Assembly: GCF_022458985.1 (NCBI RefSeq) | Contig: NC_061772.1 | Span: 27,959,501-28,023,500, forward strand | DNA from: Mugil cephalus | Taxonomy: Eukaryota; Chordata; Actinopteri; Mugiliformes; Mugilidae | Direction of reading: 5' to 3' | DNA length: 64,000 bases | In this document: in pieces, positions 1 through 13,174 of the stretch | Layout: each line of letters starts with the position of its first letter | How positions within the stretch are numbered: the first letter of the stretch is position 1 | Notes under the pieces: generated by a model | Databases searched by the model: none | Seen by the model: only the letters and a program-made list of their open reading frames with translations | Told to the model about the DNA's origin: nothing | Program-made: the position numbers and the translations under genes

Positions 1-289
1 AAGTTCCTCTGGGACCTCTCACACTATTACGAAGTGATCTCTGCTGGTGGACCACTCCTTCGTCTTCAGTCTTGATTATTTGTGGATTCCAGACTCTTTA
101 GAGAAGGTTTTCTAACCTTTTTTTTTCCAGCCTGATGAGCAACGACAGCTCTTTTTCTGAGCTCCTTTGTCCCGTTGCCTTCATACACTTTAACAAACAT
201 GTGTTGTGAAGATCAGCCTGAGGCAAACGAGGCACTAAATGACACCTGAGTCTCGTTACGCTGATTGGAAACGCATCTGAACAGTCGTC
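1..289 (-). repeat. Tc1-like transposon remnant, cut by window edge
   Basis: This stretch is similar along its length to 50,737-51,060, which continues into a recognisable Tc1-type transposase relic read on the minus strand. Shared blocks include the 'ggtggaccactcct' segment, 'cagcctgatgagca' and 'catgtgttgtgaagatcag'. Only the part corresponding to the N-terminal side of the transposase is in the window. It is a dead copy with no usable ORF. Confidence 0.6.
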
Positions 290-295
290 TTGTTG

Positions 296-546
296 CAGTG
301 CATCCCACGGATTCTTGATCAGTTTGGTAAATTTGGAGGCCAGGTCACCACCTTGTGCTGTTCTTCATGTTTTTTTTTTGTGTCATGCTGCGTCGTGCTG
401 TCTGGTCTGGTCTGGTCTGGTCTAAGTAACCACATGAATGAACTCCAGGTCCCAAAGTTTCCGAACAGAACACTGAATCATCACAAGATGATTAATGTTA
501 TTTCCGTCTCCTGTCAGTGGTCATAATGTTGTGGCTGATTGGTGTA
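296..546. mobile_element. Tc1-like MITE, right-hand part
   Basis: It ends in the inverted-repeat signature 'tcataatgttgtggctgat' followed by 'tggtgta', which recurs at about ten places in the window. Internally it has a short run of the pentamer CTGGT at about 403-422, also found in the related copies near 5,330 and 42,150. The left end is missing or fused to the neighbouring Tc1 remnant. No coding capacity. Confidence 0.6.
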
Positions 547-3268
547 TGGTGATTTAAATCCGTTGTCAGAGTCTCATTTAAAATGTACCAAGTTATTTTA
601 TTGTAGAAGCTGCCTCTGTGCTTCCGGCCTTTTCGTTTCTTTTTTCTTTTTTTTTTCGTGCAGGAAACTGATTTATGACGCCTAAAGGTTCAACAACTGT
701 TCCCACTTACCAGTTTAAAATATGGATCTGCCAACCGGCCTGTTTGTGCTGTGGCTTTCCTCCGTGTTTATCTACTCACACTTTAAACAAGCACCCTTAT
801 CCCACACACAAAGCGACACATCTTTAATCTTCAGCAACGTTTCCGCCGTCGAGACGCAAACACAACCATTTTTTATTTTCGCTGCGCTTTTGGCTGTGAG
901 TAATGCGGCCTGTAATGGTAATACATTACTAACCATGTTGTTCTAAAGCCAGGGTGTCGAACCGTAGGGCCGGCCGGCCAGAACTGGCCCAGCAGAGGGT
1001 CCAACCTGGTAATGTGCAAAGTGCAAAAAGACATTAGCTGCAGTTTTTTTAATAAAAGTAAATGCTAGTTCTAATTCAACGTCGTGTCCACTAGAGATCC
1101 CAGTGTTTATTAGAGGGAGTCTGGTCAACTCAAAGATCCTACAGTGTAAACCTGTGGGACGGATGTGCTATGTTTAAAATAAATGTCTTATTTTTACCAT
1201 TAACGGGCCTATAAATGTTATTGCCAACGTCTGTCTATATGTAAAATGGTCCTCACTTAAATATCCCAGCGTCTACTTACTTTAAATATCTTAAATGAGC
1301 CTGTAAAATGCTTTGTAGCCCAATCACCTCATCAGTCATGGAGCTGTGTTTACCTTCTCCTCAGTCTCTGTGTTCATCCATCACCGTTAAAAGGTTGGAA
1401 TTAATCGGAAAAATTATAGATACCCAGAAATAGTGAGAATTTAACTAGTCTTACTGTTATTTAGTATTATCATCATAGCATTAGCATGCTAGCCATAATA
1501 ACTTAAGTAGTAACTGAGGTAAAGTTACATGTCAGTTAAATGTGTCTATCTACATGGACATAAATTACATGAACACATGGGTTTCACAGTATATATGACG
1601 CTAGCTGCTATTTTTCTAAGCTTTTAGTCTAGATAACTAGCTAGCATAAGGCTAGCATAAGGCTAGGCTAACTTTAACCTTAATTCATTTGAGATCAAGG
1701 TTCACATTAATGATGGTGTGACTTTATTTTTCTATATAAAATCTTAACAAACGTCAAACAGAGACATTGACATTTACCTCATCACATAATAGGAAGAAAT
1801 CAGTTGACATCCAGTTCTTCCTTTTAATCTTCTACTTCCATAACTTTCTCTGTTTTTGTTCACTGGGGAAACGGTTGAGTTTCCTCCGTGTTTTCCTGAT
1901 CCTGTGGCATATTTTAACTTTTAATCCAACTTTATTCTCTGTTATTGCCACTTCTCTATGGGTGAATATTGGTTAGATGTATTTAACATGGCGCCCATGA
2001 AACATGTGACCAGCTCAGAACCAATCAGTATAGAGGGATAGATCAGACGCTCCATTCCCTGGTTGGAGATATTTGCAACCTGGAAATACCTGAATCAGAC
2101 GTACCTCTGTTTATTAGTTTTTATCCTATAAGACTGTAACTACCTGCATAGTTTTATCTATACTGAACATCAAAACATCCTCCAATTTGAAATAAAACAT
2201 GGATTTTGTGCATCTAAGTGAGTGTCTTAGGACGGACAGACCTGCAGCCAGCGCCGTGATAGCAGGACAACCTCCCCCCACAAAATCTTTGTGGGCGGCG
2301 GGTGAGTTCGTCTGGCTCCCAGGCCTGAGCTGTGGACCGTCCAGTGAAGTATTTTAGTGTATCGGTTAAACAGAGGAAGCCTCTTGTAACCGAGACGGAG
2401 GCTGAGCTTCAACGAGATGTTTCTACGGAGGTGAACGGGATAGCGAGGAGACGGGGGCTGAACGCGGAGCACTGGGGGGTTGCTGTCGGTCTCTTTAATG
2501 GCTCTACCAGGGAAAATATGCAGAGCAGCTTCTGCTACTGTCATTAGGGGCCCGGTTTCACTCAGAGGAAGCGAGAGACCGCGGTTTCTTTAGGTCTGTT
2601 CAGGACAAAAAAATGAAGATTCAGTGCTCAAAACATTTAGTCTCCCATCTTCTTCTAAATCACATAATTCAATATTAATGTTGCCCATGGATTCTGAGAA
2701 GAAGTGTCCACTAAATATGTGTACATTTCAGTTTAGGTTTTAAAAATAGTCAAACAGACGAAGGAAATACGAAGGTTAGAATCAATAAATACGATTATTT
2801 CCGTCTGAGATTAAAACTGTTTCTGTTACGAAGGGAGGCTCCTTCATAGAGGATTAAACTGGTTTGAATCACAGGAGCAACATCACAAACTCTACAAGCA
2901 CTCGACGCTGACAGATGTTGTTAAGATTAGGCTGAAATAACTGAGACGGCTTCATTTATCATTCAGTGAATACAGAATAATAACTGCAGCCTGGATGCTG
3001 ACGGAGGAGAAGGAAGGAAGGAAGGAAGGAAGGAAGGACTCTGTGTTTAAGTAGAAATGCTGCAATGAAAACGCATCATGCAAATGTTCCCCTCTTCTCA
3101 AGATTCTATTTTTTTCATTTGTTATTATTTTTGTTTACTTATTTCCACAACTAAGAATTTAAGCAAACATATATATAAACAAATATCATTATCATCACCA
3201 ATAGAAAATGAAGTAAATAGACAGAAGAATAGTAGAACAAAGCATTAACTGACTGACATGATGCACAT
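547..3268. other. intergenic, no gene recognised
   Basis: Only short ORFs with no domain or splice support occur here. The sequence is AT-rich. A GGAA tetranucleotide microsatellite lies at 3,011-3,038. Short GCTAGC-containing stretches occur around 1,600-1,670. Confidence 0.6.
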
Positions 3269-3627
3269 ACACTGATCAGCCACAACATTATGACCACTGA
3301 CAGGAGAAGTAATAGTAACTAAAATTGTTACTTAGACACGTAGTAGTGCCTTAGTGGCAAAACTGGTTTAGGAATAACTCAAAACAAATATGAAGAACGG
3401 CGCAATGTGTTGACCTGGCCTCCAAATTCACTAGATCCCAAACTAATCAAGTGTCTGTGGGATGATCCACATAAGCCCCTCCCCTAAAATGCCCCCCAAT
3501 AACTACATTGTTGTTTCCAGACACCACAGGACCCCCTCAAAAGGCCCATGTCCATTCTCTGATGAGTTGCAACTGTTACCTAGAGGATATTAGGGAGGTG
3601 GTCATAATGTTATGGTTGATTGGTGTA
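3269..3627. mobile_element. Complete Tc1-like MITE
   Basis: The element starts with 'cactgatcagccacaacat' after a TA and ends with 'atgttatggttgattggtg' before a TA, so both terminal inverted repeats and the TA target duplication expected of Tc1/mariner are visible. The interior (about 300 bp) has no ORF and shares blocks such as 'ccattctctgatgagt' with the other copies. It is the cleanest short copy of the family. Confidence 0.7.
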
Positions 3628-4567
3628 CATAGTGAAGTGATCACATAAAAGAAGTGGATTAAGAGTTTAAAATGTTTTCCTCAGATCTGTGGCAGCAGCT
3701 TTGTTTCACCCATTTTTTTTTTTTTTTTCATTAAAAGCAGCTAATTCTGATATAAAGTTCAAACTGATGTTACTCGCATCATAAATCTGAACGAGTCTAA
3801 ACTGTGACTTGTTTTTTGGCTTCGGCCGTAACTCTGACTTCAGCATTGTTTGTTCCTGTCTGTGTTGGTAATTGTTGGTGTGTCGAGTCAGGATGTTCTC
3901 AGAGTTTATAAGGACGCTGTTGAGCTGCCAATAAGAACCAACACATTTATTATCATCAAAGAGCCCAGAAACCTCCCAGTTAATGTGATCGGAACGCGTC
4001 CTCCACCTGTGGAAACATTCTCCACAAACGCTGCAGGAAAAGGCGCCTATAAATGAAGTGTGTTACCCTCCATGTGCAGCGCTTTGTGGTGCAAGCAACT
4101 TGTTAGACAACTAACAATTTACGTGGTGTAAACATGCATGCGTGTGGAGGAAAACACAGCAGTGTCAACAAAAAATAAATTAACTAAGACAAGTAAATCT
4201 ATCACTGCATTAGAAGAAACAACTGGAATCCAGGCACAGAAACCTGGTGTTGTGGTTCATTTAGTGTCAGGTATTAATATTAATTTATGCTGTATTTATT
4301 GATGAAGTCACTTCTTAAACTCACGTTCTGGAGGTTCTGTCAGATAAGGTTGTTGTTGTTTTGTCGTAGTTACGTCCGACAGTAACTATTTCAGTTCCAA
4401 CAATAAATAACAATAAAACAATAAACTGAATATTTGTGCTCACTCCTTATCATCCTTTTAACGCTACAGTAATTTATGGCTAACGTTACTTCTCAGTAAA
4501 GCTCTTAGCGTTAGCATCTTTTATTTAGCTACATTTATCAGAACTGCAATGACCTAAAAGTAACTGA

Positions 4568-4705
4568 AACTGAGACTAATCCACTTTTTCTAAATCCACA
4601 CTAGTTCGTATGGATCATTGTTGAGTCCAGTTGTCATTAATTTAATTTGTTAATCCTCATTTGTCCTGGTCTCTCTGTATTTACTGATACATTTCACCAT
4701 GTTAA
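4568..4705. repeat. dispersed repeat, copy 1
   Basis: The segment containing 'gatcattgttgagtccagtt' and 'tgtatttactgatacatt' recurs at 33,540-33,684 in a strc intron with scattered mismatches. The family is not recognised. Nothing else was seen between 3,628 and 5,300 apart from AT-rich sequence. Confidence 0.5.
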
Positions 4706-5299
4706 GTAGTAGTGATGTCGATGCAAACCCTCTATATCAGAAATATAGAATCACTAAAGTATTTTTAACATTCATTCAGTCATTTTAATCTTTGCATCAT
4801 ATTTTATAAGATAATTACGCTTCATGTGGAAAAGCTTCTTAAATCCTAAAAATAGAAACTTTAAAAATAAAACTCTAACTAAAGTATATAATCAGCGCCT
4901 GGAGACCTAAATTTTTCTCCGTTCTCACTTTCCTAAGCTGCCATCATCATCCATCATCCTCCGTTTTTACTAAGTGTCCCTTAAAGATTTAGAAGAGTCC
5001 CATAAAGTTGTCGTCACAGAAGATTCCCAGTACTCGCTACTGATCCACTGAGGCTGGAAGAAGAGATGCTGACACGAAAAAAAAAAGGGGGAACATCTGG
5101 AGCAATTAAGGCTCTTGGATAAATAAATGTTTTTGGCACGTGCATTAGTGTGCGTGACTTATACTGATGCGATTAATTCTCCATTTGTTTCAGTTTTTCA
5201 TGCTCACTGGACCATAGAGCAGCGAGGGGAGGGGGGAAATGAACATTGTCAGAGACTCTACTCACTTTCAAGCTGGTAGACTGCAGATCTGATCCAGGA

Positions 5300-5531
5300 T
5301 GTGCAACGTCCACTGGGGGTGCCTGATCTGATCTGGTCTGGTCTGGTCTGGCCTGGCCTGGTCTGGTCTGGTCCGGTCTGGTCTGGGTGGGTCGTACACG
5401 TTGAAGTAAAATCCTCACCAACGAATCCCAGGTCCAAATATTTCCCTGTCGAACATTGTATTGTCACATGATGATGGTTTAACTGTTATTTACTGGTGTC
5501 AGTGATCATAATGTTGTGGCCGGTCAGTGTG
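5300..5531. mobile_element. Tc1-like MITE with CTGGT expansion
   Basis: It has the right-hand terminal signature 'tcataatgttgtggc' at about 5,508 and the family's interior 'caggtccaaatatttccc'. The internal CTGGT pentamer run is expanded (about 5,325-5,388). A GT run follows the right end. No coding capacity. Confidence 0.55.
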
Positions 5532-6120
5532 TGTGTGTATGTGCAGTATTTTATTTGACCCACACTAGCTGTTTGGCCCCTCCCCTCGTCCTGGGACCTG
5601 AGAGGAGCCCAGACAGACGGAGGTGATGGACCAGGTTCTTGGGTGTCCTTCGCCTTGTAATTGACTCGATGAGCTCAGCTAATGAATGTTATGTGGAAAA
5701 ACAACAGATACTGAAGATGTGACAGGATCTGAAACAGACATGACCAGTCGAGCTCCACATCCTCTCCCTCCGTGAGTCTGTGTCTGGATTAAAGATACCG
5801 AGACAAACCTAGTTCTCCTCGGTTTTGCAGAGCTTTACTGCAAAATCAAGCTTTACAACCAACGGACAGTCAGCAGCTGAATATAGAAAAGCTTTTAGCT
5901 CAAACTTTTAGCTTTTAGCTTTAGCACAAAAATTTATTCTACAGTCAAACACTAAAATATTAACACATTAAAATGCCAAACTTTAAAGGAGAATAAAAAT
6001 AAAAATGTTTACAGCATGGTACAAAAATGTGCTGGTATCTACTAGAGCAAGGGTGTCAAACTCATTTTAGTTTGGGGCCACAAACAACTCGATATGATCT
6101 CAAGGGGCCAAACAAATACC

Positions 6121-6181
6121 ATAGAATAGAATAGAATAGAATAGAATAGAATAGAATAGAATAGAATAGAATAGAATAGAG
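6121..6181. repeat. AATAG pentanucleotide microsatellite
   Basis: About twelve near-perfect tandem copies of ATAGA. They adjoin sequence resembling the 3' tail of a non-LTR retrotransposon ('ttcctcagtggggaaattgc'), so this may be the simple-repeat tail of a dead LINE or SINE. A similar tail is at about 22,480-22,550. Confidence 0.7.
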
Positions 6182-7072
6182 TAGAAAACCCTTTATTTGT
6201 TCCTCAGTGGGGAAATTGCAGTTTGCAAAAGCACACATGCAGATTTCTGTAATTTTGACGAAGCGTATTTCTATTGAAAGGTGTTTTGCGAACTGTTTTG
6301 TCTCTGTTTGACTCTCGCAAGTCCCATAATTCTCTTAAATTCTCGTCACAACAGAGAGACGTCACTTTGGTCACATGACCCCTGTGTCATCACCATTGCA
6401 CTTTTGTGATAAACTTTTGTATCAATACGTCAGAAAAACCACCTCATGAGAGCGGAACAGTGTTTTTCTGACGTGTTACAAAATGTTTTTCTATTACCAG
6501 TTTTTTGTTTTGTGTGTTCTGTCAACTTCTCTGATAATTTTCACAATTTGCAAATTCGTGTTGTGGGTCAGATTAGTTATTATCTGACGTTTTTAAAGGT
6601 ATTTATGCCAGATTCAGTTTTATGAAATCAAATATTCCCTTAGTAACTTATAGAAGACATTAGCTGGTACTCTAAGCCATAGTTTGTTCTTATATGACAA
6701 AATGCAGCTGTGGATGTGTGTTTAATCACTGTTGATTGATATGTACTGTCCCTGACCAAATAAACACAATAAAAAAATAAATAAATAGAGAAAAAAACAA
6801 GTGCATAGAGTTATAAGTTATGTGCACAAGCTCAAAGTTTTATTTTAAAATCCTGTAAAAAGCTGCTGTATTGCATCATTATCACATATTTGCAGAGCAG
6901 AGCTCCAACTTTATTAACAGCAGCGTTTGTTACCAACTGTCCCTCTTTAATACGACTCTGTAGCTCTATATAATAACCACTGGGGGGGTCATGCATGTAC
7001 GAAGAAGGTGATAAATGATAAGAGTGGATAATCAGAGGACGGTGGAGGGAGGGGGGAGGGCTGGTAGAGAGG

Positions 7073-7080
7073 TATAAAAA
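7073..7080 (+). promoter_or_regulatory. cilp: TATA box of cilp
   Basis: TATAAAAA lies in a GA-rich stretch, about 140 bp upstream of a good splice donor (CAG|GTAAGAG at 7,221/7,222). Transcription would start near 7,105, giving an untranslated first exon of roughly 115 nt. No other TATA box with matching spacing was seen upstream of the first coding exon. Confidence 0.6.
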
Positions 7081-7104
7081 GAGACGCCGGGGGAGTGAGT
7101 TGAA

Positions 7105-7221
7105 CCAGAGCGAAGGACAGAGGAGGAGGAGGAGGAGAGAAATGTGAGACGGACACACGAAGGAAGAGTGAAGACGGAGATTCTTGAAGAAAAAGTCTCA
7201 GAACCAAGACTCAACAAACAG
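7105..7221 (+). other. cilp: cilp untranslated exon 1 (probable)
   Basis: Inferred exon between the TATA box and a consensus donor at 7,222. It has no ATG that opens a long frame. The next exon could begin at the acceptor ending at 7,840 ('ttttagttccag') and run through the start codon at 7,946. The 5' end is an estimate from TATA spacing, and the acceptor is not proven. Confidence 0.45.
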
Positions 7222-7945
7222 GTAAGAGAATAAATTATTATTGTTATCACACGAGTTCATGTTTCCTGATCAGTCTGTGTGGTTGTTATACTGAGGTTAA
7301 ATTTAAAACTACTATTTAAAAAGCTACAATTACTACAAAAAACAAAAGTTTAAAAAACAAAAACTGAAGAGTTTGTAGTGAAATCTGATTTATTTCAGTG
7401 GGTTCATCCTTCAGTCCTACATGATGCATGATTGATGATTTACTGACTGATCGTCCTGTTCTTTCATCCTAAAAGCTGAAGTAATGAATCAGCCTGTCAT
7501 AAAGGCAAGTGTTGAGTGTATATTAGTGTGTTGTGTGCGTGGGCGGCTGTTTGGATTGTGTGGCCAGTGTTTCGACAGTGGATGCAGAAATGTTTTAGCG
7601 GCTCCCCTGAGAAATGCTGATAGCTAACACAGATGTGTAACCTGAGTGGGGAGCTCGGTCCAGCCTTGTTTTTTTTTTGTTTCACACTAAAAACCTCAAA
7701 GACAGAAACTTTTTTAAAAATGTTATATTTTATCCTGCTGACATTTTATCGACTTCATCGAAGTTCAGCGCTGCACGTCGGTAGATTTTCAGTCCTAAAA
7801 GTGTTGAATGCTGTTAACGCGAGACACATTTTAGTTCCAGGAGCTTCTGCCGCCCCGACTTCATCTTCTGTGGAAGTTCCCGGTGTGAAGCACGTTTTAC
7901 GTGAGGTGAAAGTTCAAAGGTCGGATGTGGCAACGGAGTGTGAGA

Positions 7946-10900
7946 ATGTCACCGAAGCCTCTTCTGCTCTTCCTGGGAATCACTGCGGTTACTGTTGTTA
8001 CAGCTCAGGGTGGGTCTCTCACAAACACTCGCCATTACACTGACACTTAGTGCTGCCATGAAGTTGGAAGAAGCATCACTTACTTAAGTAAAAGTATCAA
8101 TAATACATTGTATAAATACTTCTACTCACAAATGACTCATTTTAGTTGCATATACACCAATCAGCCGCATTAAAAACCACTGACCGCAGAGGTGAATAAC
8201 ATGCTGTGACAATTCAGTGTTCTGCTGTGAAACTATTAGACATGTAGCACCCACCCCATAACAATGACACGCCTTGATGGCAAAAATGCTTTAGGAGCAA
8301 CTCAAAAAATCATGAAGAACCTTGTCCCCAGACACCCTCACCCTTCCAAAGGTGGTCATAATGTTGTGCCTGATCGGTGCACATGCTCACAAACACTGAG
8401 AATCAGACCCACTTCTGTTTATTGGGTGTAACGTGATCCGAGATCAGGGAGACGTCAGTGTGTGGTGTCAGTAACAACATAACAAACTGCTTTAGGCGAT
8501 TAGTATTTTAATATGAGTAAAGCTTTATATGAGATATGTGGTGTAAGAAATACCATGTTTGTACAATGAAAGTAATATAATATGTGAGTAAATGTACGGT
8601 TGAACTTCCAACTGCAAAAACAGAAGAAAGTAAATGTGTGATTATGTTGTTTTTCCTACAAATAGACCATTTTCATTCTGTATTTTTCTTCAGTCACCAA
8701 TGTCAATTGAGGTAAAATGTAATGGGAAGACATCTAGCACTAAATAACATATGAATACTGACTAAATAAATAATTTAAAAAAACAATGCATATGAATTTA
8801 TCTGTTACAGGATCGCGGAGAAGAGGCGGCAAAGGATCGAACCCTGCTGTCTACCACTCTGAGGGTAAGTTCATTGAAGAGTTTTAAACCAAATGCCCTC
8901 CTGTAGCAGCCTGTGCCTCCTTTATGGCATATTACATAAGGTCTTTTTTCCTGGTTTGGTTATATTTCTGCAGATACCGTATATTGAACATAGTTTAAAT
9001 TTCTGTCTTTCTTTAAATCAAGACAACTACGAGTGGACCACGTGGTTCAACGTTGATCACCCCGGAGGCCGTGGAGACTATGAGCAGCTCGAGGCCATTC
9101 GCTTCTACTACCGCGCCCGGGTTTGTGCGTCTCCACGGGCAATCGAGGCCAGAACCACTGAGTGGGTTCCAGCCCGTGAAACTGGGGAGAAGGTCCACGC
9201 CGACCCGACCGTGGGCTTCTGGTGCCTGAACGAGGAGCAAGGCCCCGGACGCAACTGCTCCAACTACGCAGTCCGGTTCCTCTGCCCCAGAGGTTTGATG
9301 ACGCAGCACCTGATATTGAATGATATTTATGTTCATGGTGATAGTTTGAATATATCTAAGGTCTGTTTCCCCAGACCCAGACAATACTGTGAACATTCAG
9401 GAAAGCTGGGGTCCGTGGTCAGGCTGGAGCACATGTCCCGCCCTTTGTGGTCAGGTGGGAGTTCAAATTCGCCATCGAAAATGTCACGCTGCACCTTGCA
9501 GCGGGTCTAAAGTAGAAGGGAAAGCATGCGATGGACCCGAGTGCCCAAAGATTGGTGAGTTTAGCCTCGGTTTAGGACACCAACTCTTCCGAAATTCCTA
9601 AACTCACTCATCGTTGTGTTTTTTCTTTGTTCTGCTCTTTAGTTTGTTCGCTGGAGTGTGTGGTGGGTAAAGTTAACGCTGACTGTGACGCATGCACGTG
9701 TGAAGAACACCTCCTCTTGGGATCCGTACGCAGCGCCGGGGGTCTCATTGCCGAAGGGGCTGCTATCCTCCGCTCCGGGAAACTCCTCACAATCACAGAC
9801 CACAACGGGCATTTCCGCCTCCCCGGCGTCTGCGCCGACGGCAACACAACGTTGACGTTCAGCCTGCAGGGTCACGCCACCCAGGATGTTGTGGTGCCGA
9901 CCAGCTCTCAGCGCACCTCGGTCCTCACAGTTCAGCTGAAAAGAACCGGTACAGTAGACGGATGATACAGACAGGAAGTTTAAGCGCACGGAGGAGCTTA
10001 GAGTTTAATATGCTGTTTAACTTTTTATTTTTTATTTTTAGAGAAGCTTCACATGTTGAGCCACCCTGAGAGCAAGACCAGGAGGGAAGGACAAACTGCT
10101 GCCTTCTGCTGCAAAGTGGCTGGAATACCACAGCCAAACAAGTACCAGTGGTAAGAAGAAGACATTTTTGATAGCAAATAATATAACGATGTCTTTTATT
10201 TTACTTTCAATACTACAATATACACCAATCACCCACCTAGACCAGACCAGGCACCCCCACCCAATAGTGATCCTTGATGGAAGCAGCCATCCCAAGTAGG
10301 AAAAAGGCTTTAGGAACAACTCAAAACAAAAAAAAAACAAAAAAACATGAAAAACAGAACATGGTGACTCACTAGATCCCCAACGCAGGTCCCTCCCCTC
10401 AAAGGGCCCCCACTAACAACATTGTGTTGCCAGACACCCCCAGAAGGCCCATGTCCATTCTCTGATGAATCACAACAGTTTTGGAAGCACAAATGCTTGA
10501 TTGTTATGCTTGATCGTGCTTTCCATTTCTTTGCTAAGGCTGTTTGTATTTTCTTGTGTGAACCAACAGGTTTCATAACAACAGCCTCTTGGAGAATTGG
10601 TCAGACAACACATTGGTCCTCAAAGGTCTGCGTCGCGAGCAGGCTGGAGAGTACTACTGCAGAGCAAGTGGTCCGTCTGGGACCATTAAGAGCAAACCAG
10701 CAACTCTAAGAGTCTTAGGTGTGTTCTCAGTGAAATATCACTTTTTGAACACTGTGTAATGTCCTACTTACTTTCCTGTTAAATCTAAGGTAACATTTTT
10801 ATTTCTGCGTGCAGGCAAAGATGAGAATTCTTGCAATCCCCAGCCTGAATCCCACCTCATCCGTCTTCCACACGACTGCTACCAAAACAGTACAGACTCC

Positions 10901-13174
10901 TTCTACTATGATGTTGGCAAGTGTCCCTCAAGGACATGTGTTGGACAGCTGGATAACGGGATCAGGTGCAAAGACAAGGTGGCTTACTGCTGTGGCGTGG
11001 CAAAGATGGAGGAGAGGCAGCTGACGTGCCGGGGCTACCAACTACCCACCATGGTGGTGACCGAATGTGGCTGCCAGAAATGCGTGGACACCAAAGCCAT
11101 TGTGCACGGTAGGGCCATTGCTGCAGACAATGGGGAGCCAATGAGATTTGGCCATATCTTCATGAACGGAGTCCGGATCAGCCGCACGGGCTACAAAGGT
11201 ACCTTCTCCATCCAGGTCCCTCCCGACACAGAGAGGCTTGTGCTAACTTTTGTGGACAACATGCAGAAGCTTGTCAACACCACAAAGGTGCTTCCGTTTA
11301 ACACCAAAGGTGGGGCTGTTTATCATGAGATCAAACTTCTGAGAAAGAAGGCTCCTATAACGATCAGCTCTGCAGAAACCAACACCCTGGAGCTCGGGGA
11401 GGTGGAGGGTCAGGAGGCAATGGTTCAAATTCAGATTCCACCCTATTCCTTCTTTAAGGAGAATGGAGAAGTCTTCACGGGTAACGTCAACGCCAGCGTA
11501 ACATTTCTTGACCCCAGAGACGTCTCCACGGCTGCTGCAGCTCAGAGTGATCTCAACTTTGTTGGAGACGATGGGGACACCTTGCCGCTGAGAACCTACG
11601 GTATGTTTTCAGTTGACTTCAGGGGCGAGGAAAACAACGAACCCCTGAATGCAGGTGAGGTGCAGGTGTTCCTGGATTCTGCTCAGGTTAGGATGTCCGA
11701 GCACCTCAGCACCATGAAGCTGTGGTCGCTGAACCCTGAAACCGGCCTGTGGGAGGAGGAGGGAAGTCTGCACGTGGAGAAGAAAAAGAGAGGCAAAAGG
11801 GAGGAGAGGACCTTTCTGATTGGTAACATGGAGATCAGAGAGAGGCGCCTGTTCAACCTGGACGTCCCGGAGAACCGCAGGTGTTACGTGAAAGTGAGGG
11901 CTTTTCGCAGCGAGCGCTTCATGCCCAGCGAGCAGGTGGAGGGAGTTGTGGTGAGTCTCATAAACATGGAGCCCACCGCCGGCTACTCGTCCAACCCTCG
12001 GGCCTGGGGCCGGTTTGACAGCGTCGTCACCGGCCCCAATGGCGCCTGCCTTCCTGCCTTCTGCGACGAACGAAAAGCCGACGCCTACTCGGCCTACGTC
12101 ATGGCCAACCTCGGAGGGGAGGAACTGGAGGCCGTCCCTTCGGCTCCTAAATTCAACCCCAACATCATCGGGGTGCCAAAGCCTTACCTGGACAAGCTGA
12201 ACTACAGGCGGACCGACCACGAGGACCCCAGACTGAAGAAGACGGCGTTCAGCATGAACGTGGCAAAACCGAGTCCCAACGCGGCCGAGGAAAGCAACGG
12301 GCCGGTGTACTCATTCGAAAACCTGAAGGAGTGCGAGGAGGCCCCGTTTAGCGCGGCGCATTTCCGCTTCTCGAGGGTGGAAGGAGACCGCTACGACTAC
12401 AACACCGTCCCGTTTAACGAAGACGACCCGATGAGCTGGACCGAGGATTACCTGAGCTGGTGGCCCAAGCCGTTGGAATATCGGGCGTGTTACATTAAAG
12501 TCAAGATCAACAGCCCGCACGAGATCAACGTGCGGTCCCGCAACATGGGCGGCACCCACCCGAGGACGGTGGGGCAGCTGTACGGACTCCGAGACACTCG
12601 CAGCATCCGGGACATGGACCAGCCGACCCTCTCCGCCGTGTGCCTCGAGTTCAAGTGCAGCGGGATGCTGTACGATCAGGAACGCGTCGACCGGACCCTG
12701 GTGAAGGTGATCCCACAGGGAAGCTGCAAGAGAGACAGCGTCAACTCGATGCTTCAGGAGTATCTGGTCAACCATCTGCCTCTGGCCGTCAACAATGACA
12801 CCAACGAGTTCACCATGCTGGCACCGCTCGACCCTCTGGGCCACAACTACGGGATTTACACGGTGACCGACCAGGACCCCCGCACGGCCAAAGAGATCGC
12901 GCTCGGGCGCTGCTTCGACGGCACCTCCGACGGCACCTCCAGGGTTATGAAGAGCAACGAGGGGGTGGCGCTGGCGTTTACTTGCGGAGACCGCGAGGTG
13001 ACGCGGCAGAGTGTCTTCCAAACGCTGCAGAGCTCTCCGGGTCAGACGGCGACGAGCGCCGGGAGAGGGGAAGGCAGGCAGAACCGACGCCGGCAGAGGG
13101 CAAACCAGCCGCGAAGCAGTCGAAAGAGAAGCGCCAGAAATCCAGCAGCGGGACGCGTGCAGGTCAAAAACTAA
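7946..13174 (+). CDS. cilp: Cartilage intermediate layer protein (CILP)
   Basis: Secreted extracellular-matrix glycoprotein of cartilage; the mammalian protein binds TGF-beta and IGF-1 signalling components. Coding exons: 7946-8009, 8811-8864, 9023-9292, 9375-9554, 9643-9948, 10042-10150, 10570-10718, 10815-13174. Frames join throughout, giving 1,163 aa (human CILP 1,184). Order of parts: signal peptide (MSPKPLLLFLGITAVT...), WxxW/mucin-2-type domain about 40-129, thrombospondin type 1 about 130-189 (WGPWSGWSTC), carboxypeptidase-regulatory-like fold about 190-291, Ig domain about 292-377 (AGEYYC), then the long C-terminal part in one exon. A basic stretch KKKRGKREER near residues 700-709 sits where mammalian CILP is cut by a furin-type protease. 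The C-terminal part (for example AWGRFDSVVTGPNGAC, NYRRTDHEDPRLKKTAF) matches human CILP closely, and 15q synteny favours cilp over cilp2. The start is the first ATG of the signal-peptide exon. Confidence 0.95.
8155..8379. mobile_element. Tc1-like MITE in cilp intron
   Basis: It lies between the signal-peptide exon and the next coding exon. The left end 'caccaatcagccgcatt' follows a TA; the right end is 'tcataatgttgtgcctgat' then 'cggtg'. About 225 bp, no ORF. Confidence 0.65.
10221..10520. mobile_element. Degenerate Tc1-like MITE in cilp intron
   Basis: It splits the two Ig-domain exons (10,150 and 10,570). The left end 'tacaccaatcacccacc' and interior 'ccattctctgatgaatc' match the family. 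The right end is decayed ('ttgttatgcttgatcg'). No ORF. Confidence 0.5.

Noticed and set aside
722..946. 74-aa open frame beginning MDLPTGLFVLWLSSVF, signal-peptide-like
   Set aside because: No splice context, homology or promoter; the frame is in repeat-rich intergenic DNA and hydrophobic short ORFs are common in T-rich sequence.
2227..2547. Overlapping 71-aa (+) and 105-aa (-) open frames in a GC-richer patch
   Set aside because: No recognisable domain on either strand and no conserved motif; chance frames in a GC-rich island are more likely.
7633..8043. 136-aa ORF covering the cilp signal-peptide exon in another frame
   Set aside because: The frame ending in the signal peptide MSPKPLLLFLG joins the next exon correctly; the longer ORF does not.
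10979..13174. Treating the 731-codon frame as a complete gene
   Set aside because: It starts with an internal GTG in the middle of the last cilp exon; the frame extends upstream to the acceptor at 10,814 and joins seven earlier coding exons.
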